A DNA stretch of 64,000 nucleotides from Corynebacterium variabile (GCF_006539825.1 NZ_BJNT01000018.1:26009-90008); one strand, 5' to 3'; positions 1 to 9,701 are shown, numbered from the stretch's first letter. Numbers and translations: made by a program. Notes: generated from the sequence alone by a model not told the origin.

Positions 1-1175
1 GCGGCGGCGCCGCAGGGCAGCGACATGTTGACGTGCCCGATCTTGCGGCGCGGACGCCACTCCTTGCCGTAGAGGTGGATCTTCGCGGTCGGGAACCGGC
101 GCCACACCTCATCCATCCGCTCGGCCATCGGCATCGCCGGATCGGCGTCCGGGTCACCGAGGATATTGGCCATCACGGTGGTGGTGGAGCTCAGCGCGGT
201 CGAACCCAGCGGACGGTCGAGCACAGCACGCAGGTGCTGCTCGAACTGGCCGGTGACACAACCGTCCTGCGTCCAGTGGCCGGTGTTGTGCGGACGCATC
301 GCCAGCTCGTTGACGATGATCTCGGGCTGCCCGGCCTCGTCGACGGCCTCGAAGAGCTCCACGGCGAGGACGCCGGTCACACCGAGTTCCTCGGCGACCT
401 CACGGGCCAGGGTGTGGGCCTGGGCGATGACGCGCGCCTGGCCTGCGGTTTCCGCCGGAGCCGGGGCGACGGCCAGGTAGCAGATGCCGTCGGCCTGCAC
501 GGACTCCACGACCGGCCAGGAGGCGATCTCGCCGGAGGGGGTGCGGGCGACCATGGCGGACAGTTCGCGGACCAGGCGGACCTTCTTCTCCGCCATCAGC
601 GGCACACCCTGCTCCAGCAGTTCAGCGACGAGGGAGGCGGTCTGCTCCCTGGACTCCGGGAACCAGACGCCCTTGCCGTCGTAGCCGCCACGGCGGGCCT
701 TGAGGCACACGGCACCGTCGGTGGCGTCCCAGAAGCCCTCGCCGTCGGAGACCGAGAGGATCTCGGCGAAGGGCGGCACGGGTGCGCCCATCTCCCGCAT
801 ACGCCGTCGCATGACCAGCTTGTCCTGCGCGTTGATGAGAGCCGAAGGCTGCGGCTGGACATTCACGCCGTCAGCGATGAGCCCCTCGAGGTACTCGTTA
901 GGCACGTGCTCGTGGTCGAAGGTGACGGCGTCCGCCCCCTCGCTCACGGCGCGGACGACATCCTCGTCGGTGTACTCACCCAGCCACACGTCGGCGGTGG
1001 CCTGGGCGGCGGAGGCTGCCCCGGAACCGGCCAGCAGCCGGACGGTCAGACCGAGTTCGATGCCCGCCTGCTGCATCATCCGGGCCAGCTGGCCGTCGCC
1101 GATGACGGTGACCAGCGGCATTCCGGGTGCGTGGGCTTCTGGGCGGGAGAGGTGCAGATCAGGTTCGCTACTCAC
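1..1175 (-). CDS. purK: N5-carboxyaminoimidazole ribonucleotide synthase PurK (3' end outside window)
   Basis: ATP-grasp enzyme of de novo purine synthesis that makes N5-CAIR from AIR, bicarbonate and ATP. The GTG start at 1175 gives a protein with a glycine-rich VTVIGDGQLARMM segment at about residues 22-34, as in PurK, followed by reading frame up to the window edge. About 391 codons are visible and the last residues seen include KIGHVNM, typical of the PurK C-terminus, so little is missing. A PH-domain membrane protein and birA lie upstream on the same strand, the order known from corynebacteria and mycobacteria. A purE gene is expected beyond the left edge, but that is inference. Confidence 0.93.
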   Translation of the reverse strand, partial: MSSEPDLHLSRPEAHAPGMPLVTVIGDGQLARMMQQAGIELGLTVRLLAGSGAASAAQATADVWLGEYTDEDVVRAVSEGADAVTFDHEHVPNEYLEGLIADGVNVQPQPSALINAQDKLVMRRRMREMGAPVPPFAEILSVSDGEGFWDATDGAVCLKARRGGYDGKGVWFPESREQTASLVAELLEQGVPLMAEKKVRLVRELSAMVARTPSGEIASWPVVESVQADGICYLAVAPAPAETAGQARVIAQAHTLAREVAEELGVTGVLAVELFEAVDEAGQPEIIVNELAMRPHNTGHWTQDGCVTGQFEQHLRAVLDRPLGSTALSSTTTVMANILGDPDADPAMPMAERMDEVWRRFPTAKIHLYGKEWRPRRKIGHVNMSLPCGAA

Positions 1176-1180
1176 CCGCG

Positions 1181-1735
1181 TCAGTATACCGGCCGTGCGT
1201 AGCGGACAATCCGCTCGTCGACCATCGCGGCGACATCGGCGGCGTAGGGCACGTCCGCCAGGCGCACCGGAATCCGGTAACCACGGGTCCACACGTTGAC
1301 CGTGCTGCCCCGCTGACGCACCTCGACGATCTGGTCCAGCGGAATCTCCACGACCCGCGACCGCCAGTCGCCGGAGGCGGTGACCAGACGCCGGTCGGTG
1401 AGGATGATCCGGCTGCGCTGCCGGAACAGCAGGTGGCGGATGCACCGCCGCCAGGCGATCCACACCCACACGATGAGCAGGACGCGGCGTCCCCACAGGG
1501 CGGCCGTCGCGGTACCTGCCACACCGGGGAGTCCGGGGACCTCGGCGAGATGGTCCGGGACGTACCCGGCCACGCGTACCGCCTCGTCGGCGAGGTGGGC
1601 GTCCAGCAGGCCGATGAGCAGCCAGACGACACCGGTGGCGAGGACGAGTTCGAGCACCGGGAAGATGACGCTGCGTCGCGACGGACTGAGCTCTGCGAGG
1701 ATCACCTCCCCGCGCTCGAAGCGGATCTTGGGCAT
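1181..1735 (-). CDS. membrane protein with bacterial PH (bPH2/DUF304-type) domain
   Basis: A 184-residue protein starting at ATG 1735 (MPKIRFERGEV). Two hydrophobic segments are visible, about residues 22-44 and 78-94. The C-terminal half (RIILTDRRLVTASGDW, then a VVEIPLDQIVEV strand and the end VRYARPVY) has the pattern of bacterial PH domains, which often sit next to membrane helices. Function is unknown. It lies 5 bp upstream of purK and just after birA on the same strand, so the three may be co-transcribed. The longer open frame up to 2023 is not used here because it would run deep into birA. Confidence 0.85.
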   Translation of the reverse strand: MPKIRFERGEVILAELSPSRRSVIFPVLELVLATGVVWLLIGLLDAHLADEAVRVAGYVPDHLAEVPGLPGVAGTATAALWGRRVLLIVWVWIAWRRCIRHLLFRQRSRIILTDRRLVTASGDWRSRVVEIPLDQIVEVRQRGSTVNVWTRGYRIPVRLADVPYAADVAAMVDERIVRYARPVY

Positions 1736-1739
1736 GGGT

Positions 1740-2612
1740 CTAGTTCTCCCGAGCGTCCGGGCGCACGTGCACCACATCCCCGGCCGTGACCGTGTGGCGC
1801 GTGCCGTCGACGGACTCCAGCACCAGCTCCCCGTGGGGACCGAGGTCCACGGCAGTGCCGTAGAGGTTCTCCCCGCCGGGCAGCTCGGCCCGCACCCGGG
1901 TGCCCAGGGTCGAGGACAGCTCGCGGTAGCGGGTGCGGACATCGGCGGCGGCGTCGCCACCGGCACGCCAGGCGTCGTCGACGGCCAGCAGGTGACGCAG
2001 GATGACGGCGGTGACGTGGTCACGCGCCCCGGCGTCCGGGATCTCCAGTCCTTCGAGAGTCAGCGAGGTGGCAGCGGGCAGGCCGGCGTCCTCGAAATCG
2101 GCGGCGGTCATCGACAGGTTCAGGCCGATGCCCGGCACGATGGCCGGTGGGTCGATGGAGGCGGCCTCGACGAGGATGCCGGCGAGCTTGTGCGGGGTAC
2201 CGTCGCGGACGACCTGGACATCGTTCGGCCACTTCAGGACCGCGGGGACGCCGAGTTCCCGGGCTGCACCGGCGATGGCGACCCCGATGAACAACGGAAG
2301 CTCGCCGAGCCGTTCGATGTCAAGCTGCTCCGGGGCGAGCAGCACCGAGCAGATGAACTGGGAGCCGGCGGGGGCGGACCAGGGCCTGCCCATGCGACCC
2401 CGCCCGGAAACCTGTTCCTCGGCGAGGAGCACGGTGCGGTCGGTGACGGTACCGGAGGCGGCACGGGCCGCGAGATCTGCGTTCGTCGAGCCGGTGGATC
2501 CGACATGGTCCACGGTGAAGCGCCGGACACCGGCGGCATGCAGCACCGCCGCCACCCGGTCGGCGTCGACCGGGTGGCGGGAAGCGGCGGGTGGTTCGGG
2601 AGTACCGTTCAT
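1740..2612 (-). CDS. birA: biotin-[acetyl-CoA-carboxylase] ligase BirA
   Basis: Biotin protein ligase that activates biotin with ATP and attaches it to the carboxyl carrier domain, here that of AccBC encoded 3.6 kb away. The 290 residues include the biotin/AMP loop GRGRMGRPW, the KWPNDV motif, the KLAGILVE strand and a C-terminal SH3-like part. No N-terminal DNA-binding helix-turn-helix is seen, so this is a monofunctional ligase without the repressor role of E. coli BirA. It is divergent from accD across only 32 bp. A TATCCT box on the minus strand (2621-2626) ends 8 nt before the ATG, suggesting a leaderless mRNA. Confidence 0.95.
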   Translation of the reverse strand: MNGTPEPPAASRHPVDADRVAAVLHAAGVRRFTVDHVGSTGSTNADLAARAASGTVTDRTVLLAEEQVSGRGRMGRPWSAPAGSQFICSVLLAPEQLDIERLGELPLFIGVAIAGAARELGVPAVLKWPNDVQVVRDGTPHKLAGILVEAASIDPPAIVPGIGLNLSMTAADFEDAGLPAATSLTLEGLEIPDAGARDHVTAVILRHLLAVDDAWRAGGDAAADVRTRYRELSSTLGTRVRAELPGGENLYGTAVDLGPHGELVLESVDGTRHTVTAGDVVHVRPDAREN

Positions 2613-2644
2613 GTCTCCCGAGGATAACGCTTAGACTGTCCTCC
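2613..2644. promoter_or_regulatory. 32-bp divergent promoter region between birA and accD, two leaderless -10 boxes
   Basis: The birA and accD start codons are separated by 32 bp. On the minus strand TATCCT (2621-2626) precedes birA by 8 nt, and on the plus strand TAGACT (2632-2637) precedes accD by 7 nt. No Shine-Dalgarno sequence fits between box and start on either side. The two -10 boxes are back to back, 5 bp apart, so each -35 region must lie over the other promoter or inside the opposite gene. Visible sequence supports the boxes; transcription start sites are inferred. Confidence 0.65.
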
Positions 2645-4231
2645 ATGAATGATCCCACCTCCGCCACGCCCGGGGCAGATCTGTCGACGACCGTCGGCAG
2701 GCTGCAGGACCTGCGCAACCGGCTCGCCGAGACACTGGCCCCCGCCGGAGAGAACGCCGTCGCCGCCGTCCATGACGCCGACCGGCTCACCGCCCGCGAA
2801 CGGGTGGACGCCCTGCTTGACGAGGGGTCCTTCGTCGAGATCGACGCCCTCGCCCGCCATCGGGCGACCTCCTTCAACCTCGACCGCTCCCGCCCGGTCA
2901 CCGACGGTGTCGTCACCGGTTACGGCACCGTCGACGGCCGTCAGGTCTGCGTCTTCTCCCAGGACGCCACCGTCTTCGACGGCACCGTCGGCGAGACCCA
3001 CGGCGAGAAACTCATCAAGGTCATGGGGCTCGCCGAGCGTGCCGGTGTACCGCTCGTCGGCATCCACGACTCGACCGGTGCCCGGATCAAGGAAGGTGTC
3101 GTCTCCCTCGGGACCGCGGCGAAGCTCTACCGGCTGCGCTCGCGCCTGTCCGGTGTCGTCCCGCAGATCTCCGTCATCGCCGGTCCGACCGCCGGTACCG
3201 AGGCCCACCAGCCGGTCCTCGCCGATATCGTCGTCGCCGTCGAGGGTGCGCACCTCTACCTCACCGACCCGGAGCTCACCCGCAGCGTCCTCGGTGAGGA
3301 GGTCAGCGCCGACGAGCTCGGTGGTGTGGAGGTTCTCGCCTCGAACGGCACCTCACACCTCACCGCCGCCACCGATGACGCGGCACTCAGCCTGGTCAAG
3401 GACGTGCTCGCGCAGCTGCCCTCGAACAACCGGGCGCTGACTCCGCCGACCGAGCCGGTCGCCCCGGACACCGACGCACTCGACGCGCTGATCCCTGACT
3501 CCCCGGCCGCCGGCTACGACATGCTCGACGCGCTCGCCGGCGTCGTCGACCCCGACAGCCTCCTGGAGCTCTCCGCCGACCATGCGGGCAACGTCCTCAC
3601 CGCCTTCGCCCGGATCGAGGGACGGGGTGTCGGTGTGGTCGCCAGCCAGCCGCTGGTCCTCGCCGGTGCCCTCGACGCCGCCGCCGCGGCCAAGGCCGCC
3701 CGTTTCGTGCGGATGTGCGACGCCTTCAATATCCCCCTGGTCTTCGCCGTCGACTCCCCCGGCTTCATGCCCGGTGCAGAGGAGGAGCGTAACGGACTGC
3801 TGCGCCGCTCCGCCCCGCTGTTCTCCGCTGTCGCGGACGCCTCCGTCGGCGTGCTCACCGTGGTCGTGCGCAAGGCCTTCGGTTCCTCCTATATCGCCAT
3901 GGGCGCGAAGAACATGGGCGCTGACCTGGTGCTCGCCTGGCCGAGTGCGCAGATCTCCCACGCGGACGCCGCGAACACGGTCACCGCGGTCCACGCGGAC
4001 ACCCTGGCGAAGGCCGCCCGGAAGCGCAAGGACGTCGACGCGCTGCGCGTCCAGCTCACCGAGGAGATCGAGGATTCCCTGATCACCCCGTACGCTGCGG
4101 CGTCCCGCGGCTACGTCGACGCGGTCATCGCCCCCTCGGAGACCCGGGCCCGTCTGGCCGACGGGCTGGCACTGCTGGAGCGCAAGGTCGTTCCCGCCCC
4201 TGTCCGCAAGCACGACAACCTGCCCCTGTAA
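2645..4231 (+). CDS. accD: acyl-CoA carboxylase beta (carboxyltransferase) subunit AccD
   Basis: Carboxyltransferase subunit that moves CO2 from carboxybiotin on AccBC to an acyl-CoA, feeding fatty acid and possibly mycolic acid synthesis. It is 528 residues, the usual length for actinobacterial AccD/DtsR proteins. Visible are the N-terminal GYGTVDGRQVCVFSQD and the C-terminal PGFMPGAEEE and IAMGAKNMGADLVLAWP segments of both crotonase-like halves. It starts at ATG 2645 because TAGACT ends 7 nt upstream; the longer frame from 2591 would overlap birA. Only one accD copy is present here, while C. glutamicum has dtsR1 and dtsR2 side by side. It could carboxylate acetyl- or propionyl-CoA, and sequence alone does not decide. 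Confidence 0.94.
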   Translation: MNDPTSATPGADLSTTVGRLQDLRNRLAETLAPAGENAVAAVHDADRLTARERVDALLDEGSFVEIDALARHRATSFNLDRSRPVTDGVVTGYGTVDGRQVCVFSQDATVFDGTVGETHGEKLIKVMGLAERAGVPLVGIHDSTGARIKEGVVSLGTAAKLYRLRSRLSGVVPQISVIAGPTAGTEAHQPVLADIVVAVEGAHLYLTDPELTRSVLGEEVSADELGGVEVLASNGTSHLTAATDDAALSLVKDVLAQLPSNNRALTPPTEPVAPDTDALDALIPDSPAAGYDMLDALAGVVDPDSLLELSADHAGNVLTAFARIEGRGVGVVASQPLVLAGALDAAAAAKAARFVRMCDAFNIPLVFAVDSPGFMPGAEEERNGLLRRSAPLFSAVADASVGVLTVVVRKAFGSSYIAMGAKNMGADLVLAWPSAQISHADAANTVTAVHADTLAKAARKRKDVDALRVQLTEEIEDSLITPYAAASRGYVDAVIAPSETRARLADGLALLERKVVPAPVRKHDNLPL

Positions 4232-4245
4232 CCGGAGAGGATCCC

Positions 4246-4506
4246 ATGACGGACACGTCCCAGAACACCGCTGTCCCGGTGACCGTGGTGCGCGGTCTGC
4301 CGGCCGAGCCGGGCGCCGACGCCCCGGACCTCGACCTGCTCACCGCCGCAGTCGCCCAGGCCCTGGGCACCGTGGTCGCCGAGTCCGCGACCACCTACAC
4401 CGACCCGCGCGAGCTCGTGCGCCGGCACCCGCGCGGCGCCTGGGGACTACCCGGGGCGGACACCCGCTGGCAGACCGTCTTCAGTCCGGCGGGGTTCCGT
4501 GGCTGA
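4246..4506 (+). CDS. accE: acyl-CoA carboxylase epsilon subunit AccE
   Basis: An 86-residue protein between accD and maf, the standard place of the small epsilon subunit of actinobacterial acyl-CoA carboxylases, which stabilises the AccA-AccD complex. The N-terminal VTVVRGLPAEP and the C-terminal WGLPGADTRWQTVF resemble the conserved ends of the family. GGAGAGGA lies 5 nt before the ATG, so it is translated from a ribosome-binding site on the accD message 14 bp downstream of accD. Its end overlaps the maf start by 8 nt, suggesting translational coupling. Confidence 0.85.
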   Translation: MTDTSQNTAVPVTVVRGLPAEPGADAPDLDLLTAAVAQALGTVVAESATTYTDPRELVRRHPRGAWGLPGADTRWQTVFSPAGFRG

Positions 4507-5182
4507 TCCCGTGACCAGTTCCACGTCTGCCCTGCCACTTGTCCTGGCGTCCTCCTCCCCCTCCCGCCTGTCGGTGCTGCGCTCCGGCGGGATCGAACCG
4601 CTGGTGCTCGTCCCGGGGGTCGACGAGGACGCCATCGTCGCCGAGCTGCGGACCCGTGTCCCCGACCCGTCCCCGGCGGAGGTGGTGACCTGTCTCGCCA
4701 CCGCGAAGGCGAATGCCGTCATCGACCAGTTCGCCGACGAGGTACCCGACGGTGCCGTGGTCGTCGCCGGTGACTCGATGCTGCTGCTCGACGGGGAACT
4801 GCAGGGTAAGCCCCACACCGTGGAGCGGACGGTGGAACGTTGGCATGCCCAGCGGGGACGCTCGGCCACCCTCATCACCGGACACGCCTTCACCCGGGCC
4901 AGTCCGGTGGACCTGTTCTCGGGGGTGTTCGCCCCGGTCACCACCGCCGTCAGCGAGACGGTGGTGCACTTCGCGGACGCCTCCGACCGCGACATCGAGG
5001 CCTACGCCGCCACGGGTGAGCCGCTGGGCTGTGCCGGCGCGTTCACCCTGGAGGCGCTGGGCGGGTGGTTCATCGACCGGATCGAAGGGGATCCGTCGAG
5101 TGTGATCGGACTGTCGCTGCCACTGATCCGCCGCGCGGTCGAGGATCACGGGCTGGCGGTCTCCGACTTCTGGAACCGGTGA
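4499..5182 (+). CDS. maf: Maf-like nucleotide pyrophosphatase
   Basis: Maf family nucleoside triphosphate pyrophosphatase, a house-cleaning enzyme that hydrolyses non-canonical or methylated NTPs; some members affect septum formation. The 227 residues open with LVLASSSPSRLSVLR, the family phosphate-binding motif, then VVAGDSMLLLDG and EALGGWFIDRIEGDPSSVIGL near the end. It starts at GTG 4499 inside the last codons of accE. This accD-accE-maf-sseA order is conserved in corynebacteria and mycobacteria. Confidence 0.93.
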   Translation: MADPVTSSTSALPLVLASSSPSRLSVLRSGGIEPLVLVPGVDEDAIVAELRTRVPDPSPAEVVTCLATAKANAVIDQFADEVPDGAVVVAGDSMLLLDGELQGKPHTVERTVERWHAQRGRSATLITGHAFTRASPVDLFSGVFAPVTTAVSETVVHFADASDRDIEAYAATGEPLGCAGAFTLEALGGWFIDRIEGDPSSVIGLSLPLIRRAVEDHGLAVSDFWNR

Positions 5183-5266
5183 ACCGGGAGAGCGGTGAAC
5201 TGCAGTCACCTGCACCACTGTCCACTCCTTCCCGCCCCACAGGTCACATCCGCCCACCACCACCGT

Positions 5267-5293
5267 TAAACTGTCCTCCAGACATGAAAGGCG
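5267..5293 (+). promoter_or_regulatory. candidate sseA promoter with short upstream ORF
   Basis: TAAACT at 5267-5272 followed by GTCCTCCA resembles the accD promoter (TAGACT then GTCCTCCA); the ten bases CTGTCCTCCA are identical in the two. An ATG at 5284 opens a 12-codon frame (MKGGTRTHGNRV) that ends at 5322, overlapping the sseA start at 5306. AAAGGCGG at 5286-5293 could be a distant ribosome-binding site for sseA. Whether the short frame is translated is unknown. Confidence 0.4.
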
Positions 5294-5305
5294 GTACCCG
5301 CACCC

Positions 5306-6136
5306 ATGGGAATCGAGTATGACCCCTCCCCCTCGCTGCAGCAGTACGCCCACCCGGAACGACTCGTGACGAGTTCCTGGCTGGGCGCGAAACTGGGCGG
5401 GGCCGGACTCAAGGTCGTCGAGTCAGACTCGGACAGCATCCTCTACAACATCGGCCACCTGCCGACCGCCATCCGCATCGACCTCCACGGTGACCTCGGT
5501 GCCCCGGTGTGCCGGGACTTCCTCGACGGTGAAGCCTTCGCCCGCCTCATGGACGACAAGGGCATCACCCGCGGCGACACCGTGGTGATCTACGGCGACG
5601 AGTCCAACCTGTGGGCGTCCTACGCCTTCTGGGTCTTCGACCTCTTCGGTCACCCCGATGTCCGCCTGCTCGACGGTGGCCGGGAAGCGTGGATGCAGGA
5701 GGAACGCGAAACCTCCTATGACGCCCCGCCCGGACCGACCCGGGGCTACCCGGTCATCGAGCGCGATGATCTGACCCACCGCATCTTCGTCGACGAGATC
5801 CTCGCCGACCGGCGGGGCTATGAGGACCTGCAGCTCCTCGACCTGCGGGATGCCCCGGAGTACGCCGCGGGCCACATCCCCGGGGCCACGAACATCTCCC
5901 CCTCTGCCTCGATCCGGCCCAACGGCCGCTTCCACTCCCGGGACGACCTGGAGGCGGCCTTCGCCGACCTCGACCCGGACGCCCCGGTCGCGACCTACTG
6001 TGGGACCGGCGAACGCGCCGCCCACCTGTGGTTCGTCCTGCACCACCTGCTCGGACGCGACACCGTGCGTTGTTACGACGGCTCCTGGGCCGAGTGGGGC
6101 AACATGGTCCGCATGCCGGTCACGGCGGAACAGTAG
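5306..6136 (+). CDS. sseA: thiosulfate sulfurtransferase (rhodanese) SseA
   Basis: Two-domain rhodanese that transfers sulfane sulfur from thiosulfate (or 3-mercaptopyruvate) to acceptors such as cyanide or thioredoxin. The 276 residues hold an inactive N-terminal domain (VVIYGDESNLWASYAFW) and a catalytic C-terminal domain with the active-site loop CGTGERA carrying the persulfide cysteine; PGATNISPSASIRPNGRF precedes it. Length and the CxTGxRA-type loop match actinobacterial SseA. It sits between maf and accBC, the conserved order, 123 bp after maf and with its own probable promoter. Confidence 0.93.
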   Translation: MGIEYDPSPSLQQYAHPERLVTSSWLGAKLGGAGLKVVESDSDSILYNIGHLPTAIRIDLHGDLGAPVCRDFLDGEAFARLMDDKGITRGDTVVIYGDESNLWASYAFWVFDLFGHPDVRLLDGGREAWMQEERETSYDAPPGPTRGYPVIERDDLTHRIFVDEILADRRGYEDLQLLDLRDAPEYAAGHIPGATNISPSASIRPNGRFHSRDDLEAAFADLDPDAPVATYCGTGERAAHLWFVLHHLLGRDTVRCYDGSWAEWGNMVRMPVTAEQ

Positions 6137-6265
6137 CGAATTCGCGGCGGTATCAGCGCTGTAACAGCGGGGGTGGCTACGACGGTGGAATCCGTAGTAG
6201 CGTCAAACGGTTGCCACCGCACCCGAACAGCAGTGACGGATGAAGTACGAGAAAGAGGAGAGCAC

Positions 6266-8041
6266 GTGCCGGCAGAACACCGGAAGATCAGCAAGGTCCT
6301 GATCGCCAACCGTGGCGAGATCGCGGTCCGGGTCATCCGGGCCGCGCGTGACGAGGGCATCGCCACCGTCGCCGTCTACGCCGCGCCGGACGCCGACGCC
6401 CCCTTCGTGCGCATGGCCGACGAGGCCTTCGCCCTGGGTGGCGAGACTTCTGCCGAGACCTACCTCGACATCGTCAAGATCATCGACGTCGCAACCCGCT
6501 CCGGTGCGGACGCCGTCCACCCCGGCTACGGCTTCCTCTCCGAGAACGCCGACTTCGCCCAGGCTGTGGAGGACGCCGGGCTGATCTGGATCGGCCCCTC
6601 CCCCCGCGCCATCCGTGAACTCGGGGACAAGGTCACCGCCCGGCACTACGCCGAGAAGGTCGACGCCCCGATGGCACCCGGCACCCCGGAGCCGGTGGCG
6701 GACGCACAGGAGATCGTCGACTTCGCGACCGAGCACGGACTGCCGGTCGCCATCAAGGCCGCTTTCGGTGGCGGCGGACGCGGTATGAAGGTCGCCCACA
6801 CCGTCGAGGAGATCCCGGAGCTCTTCGGGTCCGCGACCCGTGAGGCGGAGAAGGCCTTCGGCCGCGGCGAGTGCTTCGTCGAGCGCTACCTCGACCGGGC
6901 CCGGCACGTCGAGTGCCAGGTGCTCGCCGACACCCACGGCAACGTCGTCGTGGCGTCCACCCGTGACTGCTCGCTGCAGCGCCGTTTCCAGAAGCTCGTG
7001 GAGGAGGCCCCGGCCCCCTTCCTCACCGCGGAACAGGACGCCCGGCTGCGGGAGTCCGCCAAGGCGATCCTGCGTGAGGCCGGCTACCACGGTGCCGGCA
7101 CCGTGGAATACCTCGTCGGCTCCGACGGCCTGATCTCCTTCCTCGAGGTCAACACCCGGCTGCAGGTCGAGCACCCGGTCACCGAGCAGGTCACCGGCTG
7201 GGACCTGGTCCGCGAGCAGTTCCGCATCGCCGAGGGCCGCGAGCTGTCCCGCACCACCGACCCGGAGATCCGCGGTCACGCCATCGAATTCCGGATCAAC
7301 GGGGAGGACGCCGCCGCGAACTTCATGCCCGCCCCCGGCACCCTCACCGCCTACCGCGAGCCGGCCGGCCCCGGCGTCCGGATGGACTCCGGTGTGGAAC
7401 AGGGCTCCGTCATCGGCGGCCAGTTCGACTCGATGCTGGCCAAGCTCATCGTCACCGGTGAGACCCGCGCAGAGGCCCTGCAGCGCGCCGCCCGCGCACT
7501 CGACGAGTACACGGTCGAGGGACTGCCGACGGTCATCCCGTTCCACCGCGCCGTGGTCGCCGATCCGGCGTTCGCACCGGAGCTGACTGACCCGGAGGCC
7601 TCATCCTTCAACGTCTACACCCGCTGGATCGAGGAGGAGTGGGACAACGCGGTCCCCGCCTTCGACGGTGATCCCGCCGAGGAGGAGACCGTCCCGCCGC
7701 GCACCATCGCCGTCGAGGTCGACGGTCGTCGCCTGGAGGTCTCCGTGCCCGGTGACCTCGTCGGTACCGGTGGCGCGGCGCGTCGTGCGCCGCGGAAGTC
7801 CTCCGGCGGCGCGTCCGCCGCGGCCACGGGTGACGACGTGCTCGCCCCGATGCAGGGCACCGTGGTGACTGTCCTCGTCGAGGAGGGTGCCGAGGTCGCC
7901 GAGGGCGATCCGGTGCTGGTGCTGGAGGCCATGAAGATGGAGAACGCGGTGAAGGCGCACAAGGCAGGCACAGTGGCCGGGCTGGCGGTCGCCGCCGGTG
8001 ACGGCGTGAAGAAGTCCCAGCTGATGCTGCAGCTGGTGTGA
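6266..8041 (+). CDS. accBC: acyl-CoA carboxylase alpha subunit AccBC (biotin carboxylase + biotin carrier)
   Basis: Fusion of biotin carboxylase and biotin carboxyl carrier protein, the shared alpha subunit of corynebacterial acyl-CoA carboxylases; it carboxylates its own biotin with ATP and bicarbonate and passes CO2 to AccD. From GTG 6266 the protein is 591 residues, the length known for C. glutamicum AccBC. Seen in order: [18 protein letters not shown], the [14 protein letters not shown] segment, the glycine loop GGGGRGMK, the [10 protein letters not shown] catalytic stretch, a variable linker, then the carrier domain with EAMKMEN, whose second-from-last K is the biotinylation site. AAAGAGGAGA lies 5 nt before the GTG, which decides the start over the frame open from 6173. 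Confidence 0.96.
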   Translation: MPAEHRKISKVLIANRGEIAVRVIRAARDEGIATVAVYAAPDADAPFVRMADEAFALGGETSAETYLDIVKIIDVATRSGADAVHPGYGFLSENADFAQAVEDAGLIWIGPSPRAIRELGDKVTARHYAEKVDAPMAPGTPEPVADAQEIVDFATEHGLPVAIKAAFGGGGRGMKVAHTVEEIPELFGSATREAEKAFGRGECFVERYLDRARHVECQVLADTHGNVVVASTRDCSLQRRFQKLVEEAPAPFLTAEQDARLRESAKAILREAGYHGAGTVEYLVGSDGLISFLEVNTRLQVEHPVTEQVTGWDLVREQFRIAEGRELSRTTDPEIRGHAIEFRINGEDAAANFMPAPGTLTAYREPAGPGVRMDSGVEQGSVIGGQFDSMLAKLIVTGETRAEALQRAARALDEYTVEGLPTVIPFHRAVVADPAFAPELTDPEASSFNVYTRWIEEEWDNAVPAFDGDPAEEETVPPRTIAVEVDGRRLEVSVPGDLVGTGGAARRAPRKSSGGASAAATGDDVLAPMQGTVVTVLVEEGAEVAEGDPVLVLEAMKMENAVKAHKAGTVAGLAVAAGDGVKKSQLMLQLV

Positions 8042-8057
8042 TCTGAGGGGATCCCTG

Positions 8058-9641
8058 ATGGCCGACCTGTTCTCACGTTTCCGTCATCCCGGGGCCGGTC
8101 ACGGCTCCTACAAGGGGTTCATCCTCGCCCTCGACCAGGGCACCACCTCGACCCGCGCCATCGTCTTCGACGCCCGCGGGGCAGTCGTCTCGGTGAGCCA
8201 GCTGGAGCACCGGCAGATCTTCCCGCGCCCGGGTTGGGTGGAGCATGACCCGGAGGAGATCCGGCTGAACGCCCGCCGCGTCATCGCGGACGCGGTGGCA
8301 CGCGCGGACATCGGCACCGAGGACATCGCCGCGCTGGGGATCACCAACCAGCGTGAGACGACGGTGATCTGGGACCGGGAGACCGGCGAGCCGGTGCACA
8401 ACGCCATCGTCTGGCAGGACACCCGCACCACCCCGATCTGCGATGAGTTGGAGGCCGCCGGCGACGGGGACCTGTTCCGGGAACGGACCGGGCTACCGGT
8501 CTCGACGTACTTCGCAGGCCCGAAGATCCGCTGGATCCTCGATAATGTGCCCGGTGTGCGCGAGCGTGCCGAGCGTGGTGAGCTCGCCATGGGCACCATG
8601 GACACCTGGATCATCTGGGAACTGACCCGCTCCACACGCCACTCCGGGCGTCCTGCCCGGGGACGCCAGCCGCGCGCGCGCCACGTCACCGACGTGACCA
8701 ATGCCTCGCGCACCATGCTCATGGACATCCGGACCCGGCAGTGGGATCCGGAGCTGTGCGAGCGACTGGGGATCCCCATGTCCCTGCTGCCGGAGATCAT
8801 CAGTTCCTCCGAGGTCATCGACAAGGTCCAGCGATCCGGCCCGGTGCACGGCGTCCCCATCGCGGGAATTCTCGGTGATCAGCAGGCTGCGACGTTCGGC
8901 CAGGCGTGCACGGAACCCGGCGAGGCCAAGTGCACCTACGGCACCGGGAACTTCCTGCTGCTCAACACGGGCACGGAGCCGAAGACCTCGGAGCACGGCC
9001 TGATCACCACGGTCGCCTACCAGCTCGGGGACGCCCCGGCGGTCTACGCCCTGGAAGGCTCTGTGGCGGTCACCGGCTCGCTGGTGCAGTGGCTGCGCGA
9101 CAACCTGGGCTTCTTCGACGATTCCTCGCAGATCGAGGGGCTGGCACGCAGTGTCGACGACAACGGCGGCTGCGTGGTCGTCCCGGCCTTCTCCGGACTG
9201 CTCGCCCCGCGCTGGGTGCCGGACGCCCGGGGTGTGATCGTCGGCCTGACCAGGTACGTCACCAAGGCGCACATCTCCCGCGCCGCACTGGAGGCCACCG
9301 CCTTCCAGACCCGCGAGGTCGTCGCGGCGATGAACGCGGATGCCGGGGTGCCGCTGACCCGGCTGCGGGCCGACGGTGGCATGGTGGTGAACTCACTGCT
9401 CATGCAGTTCCAGGCGGATCAGCTGGGCGTGCCGGTGACGGTGCCGGAGGTCGCCGAGACCACGGCGCTGGGTGCGGCCTACGCCGCCGGCCTGGCGGTC
9501 GGATTCTTCACCGATGTCGCGGAGATCCGGTCACTGTGGCAGGAGAAAGAGACCTACATGCCCAATGCCTCCGAGGAGGACCGGGACGCCGCCTTCTCAC
9601 TGTGGAACAAGGCCGTGGAGCGCTCCGTCGGCTGGGCATAG
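8058..9641 (+). CDS. glpK: glycerol kinase GlpK
   Basis: FGGY-family kinase that phosphorylates glycerol to glycerol 3-phosphate in the cytoplasm. Seen are the phosphate loop [16 protein letters not shown] near residue 26, the substrate residues in [13 protein letters not shown], the second FGGY half with [14 protein letters not shown] and [12 protein letters not shown], and [19 protein letters not shown]. At 527 residues it is slightly longer than usual because of about 20 extra N-terminal residues and an Arg-rich insertion ([17 protein letters not shown]) near residue 195. It follows accBC by 16 bp with AGGGGAT before the ATG, so it is probably in the same transcript; linking glycerol 3-phosphate supply to lipid synthesis is inference. 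Confidence 0.95.
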   Translation: MADLFSRFRHPGAGHGSYKGFILALDQGTTSTRAIVFDARGAVVSVSQLEHRQIFPRPGWVEHDPEEIRLNARRVIADAVARADIGTEDIAALGITNQRETTVIWDRETGEPVHNAIVWQDTRTTPICDELEAAGDGDLFRERTGLPVSTYFAGPKIRWILDNVPGVRERAERGELAMGTMDTWIIWELTRSTRHSGRPARGRQPRARHVTDVTNASRTMLMDIRTRQWDPELCERLGIPMSLLPEIISSSEVIDKVQRSGPVHGVPIAGILGDQQAATFGQACTEPGEAKCTYGTGNFLLLNTGTEPKTSEHGLITTVAYQLGDAPAVYALEGSVAVTGSLVQWLRDNLGFFDDSSQIEGLARSVDDNGGCVVVPAFSGLLAPRWVPDARGVIVGLTRYVTKAHISRAALEATAFQTREVVAAMNADAGVPLTRLRADGGMVVNSLLMQFQADQLGVPVTVPEVAETTALGAAYAAGLAVGFFTDVAEIRSLWQEKETYMPNASEEDRDAAFSLWNKAVERSVGWA

Positions 9642-9701
9642 GCCCGTCCCCGTCCCCTGACCTCCCTCCTCACCTAACCTTCCTTCCCCTCCTTCCCCTC
9701 T

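Noticed and set aside
33..1202. Long plus-strand reading frame opposite purK
   Set aside because: Antisense shadow of a high-GC gene; the minus-strand frame has PurK motifs.
2649..3440. Second frame in accD as overlapping gene
   Set aside because: Ser/Pro/Arg-rich translation typical of shifted frames in GC-rich genes.
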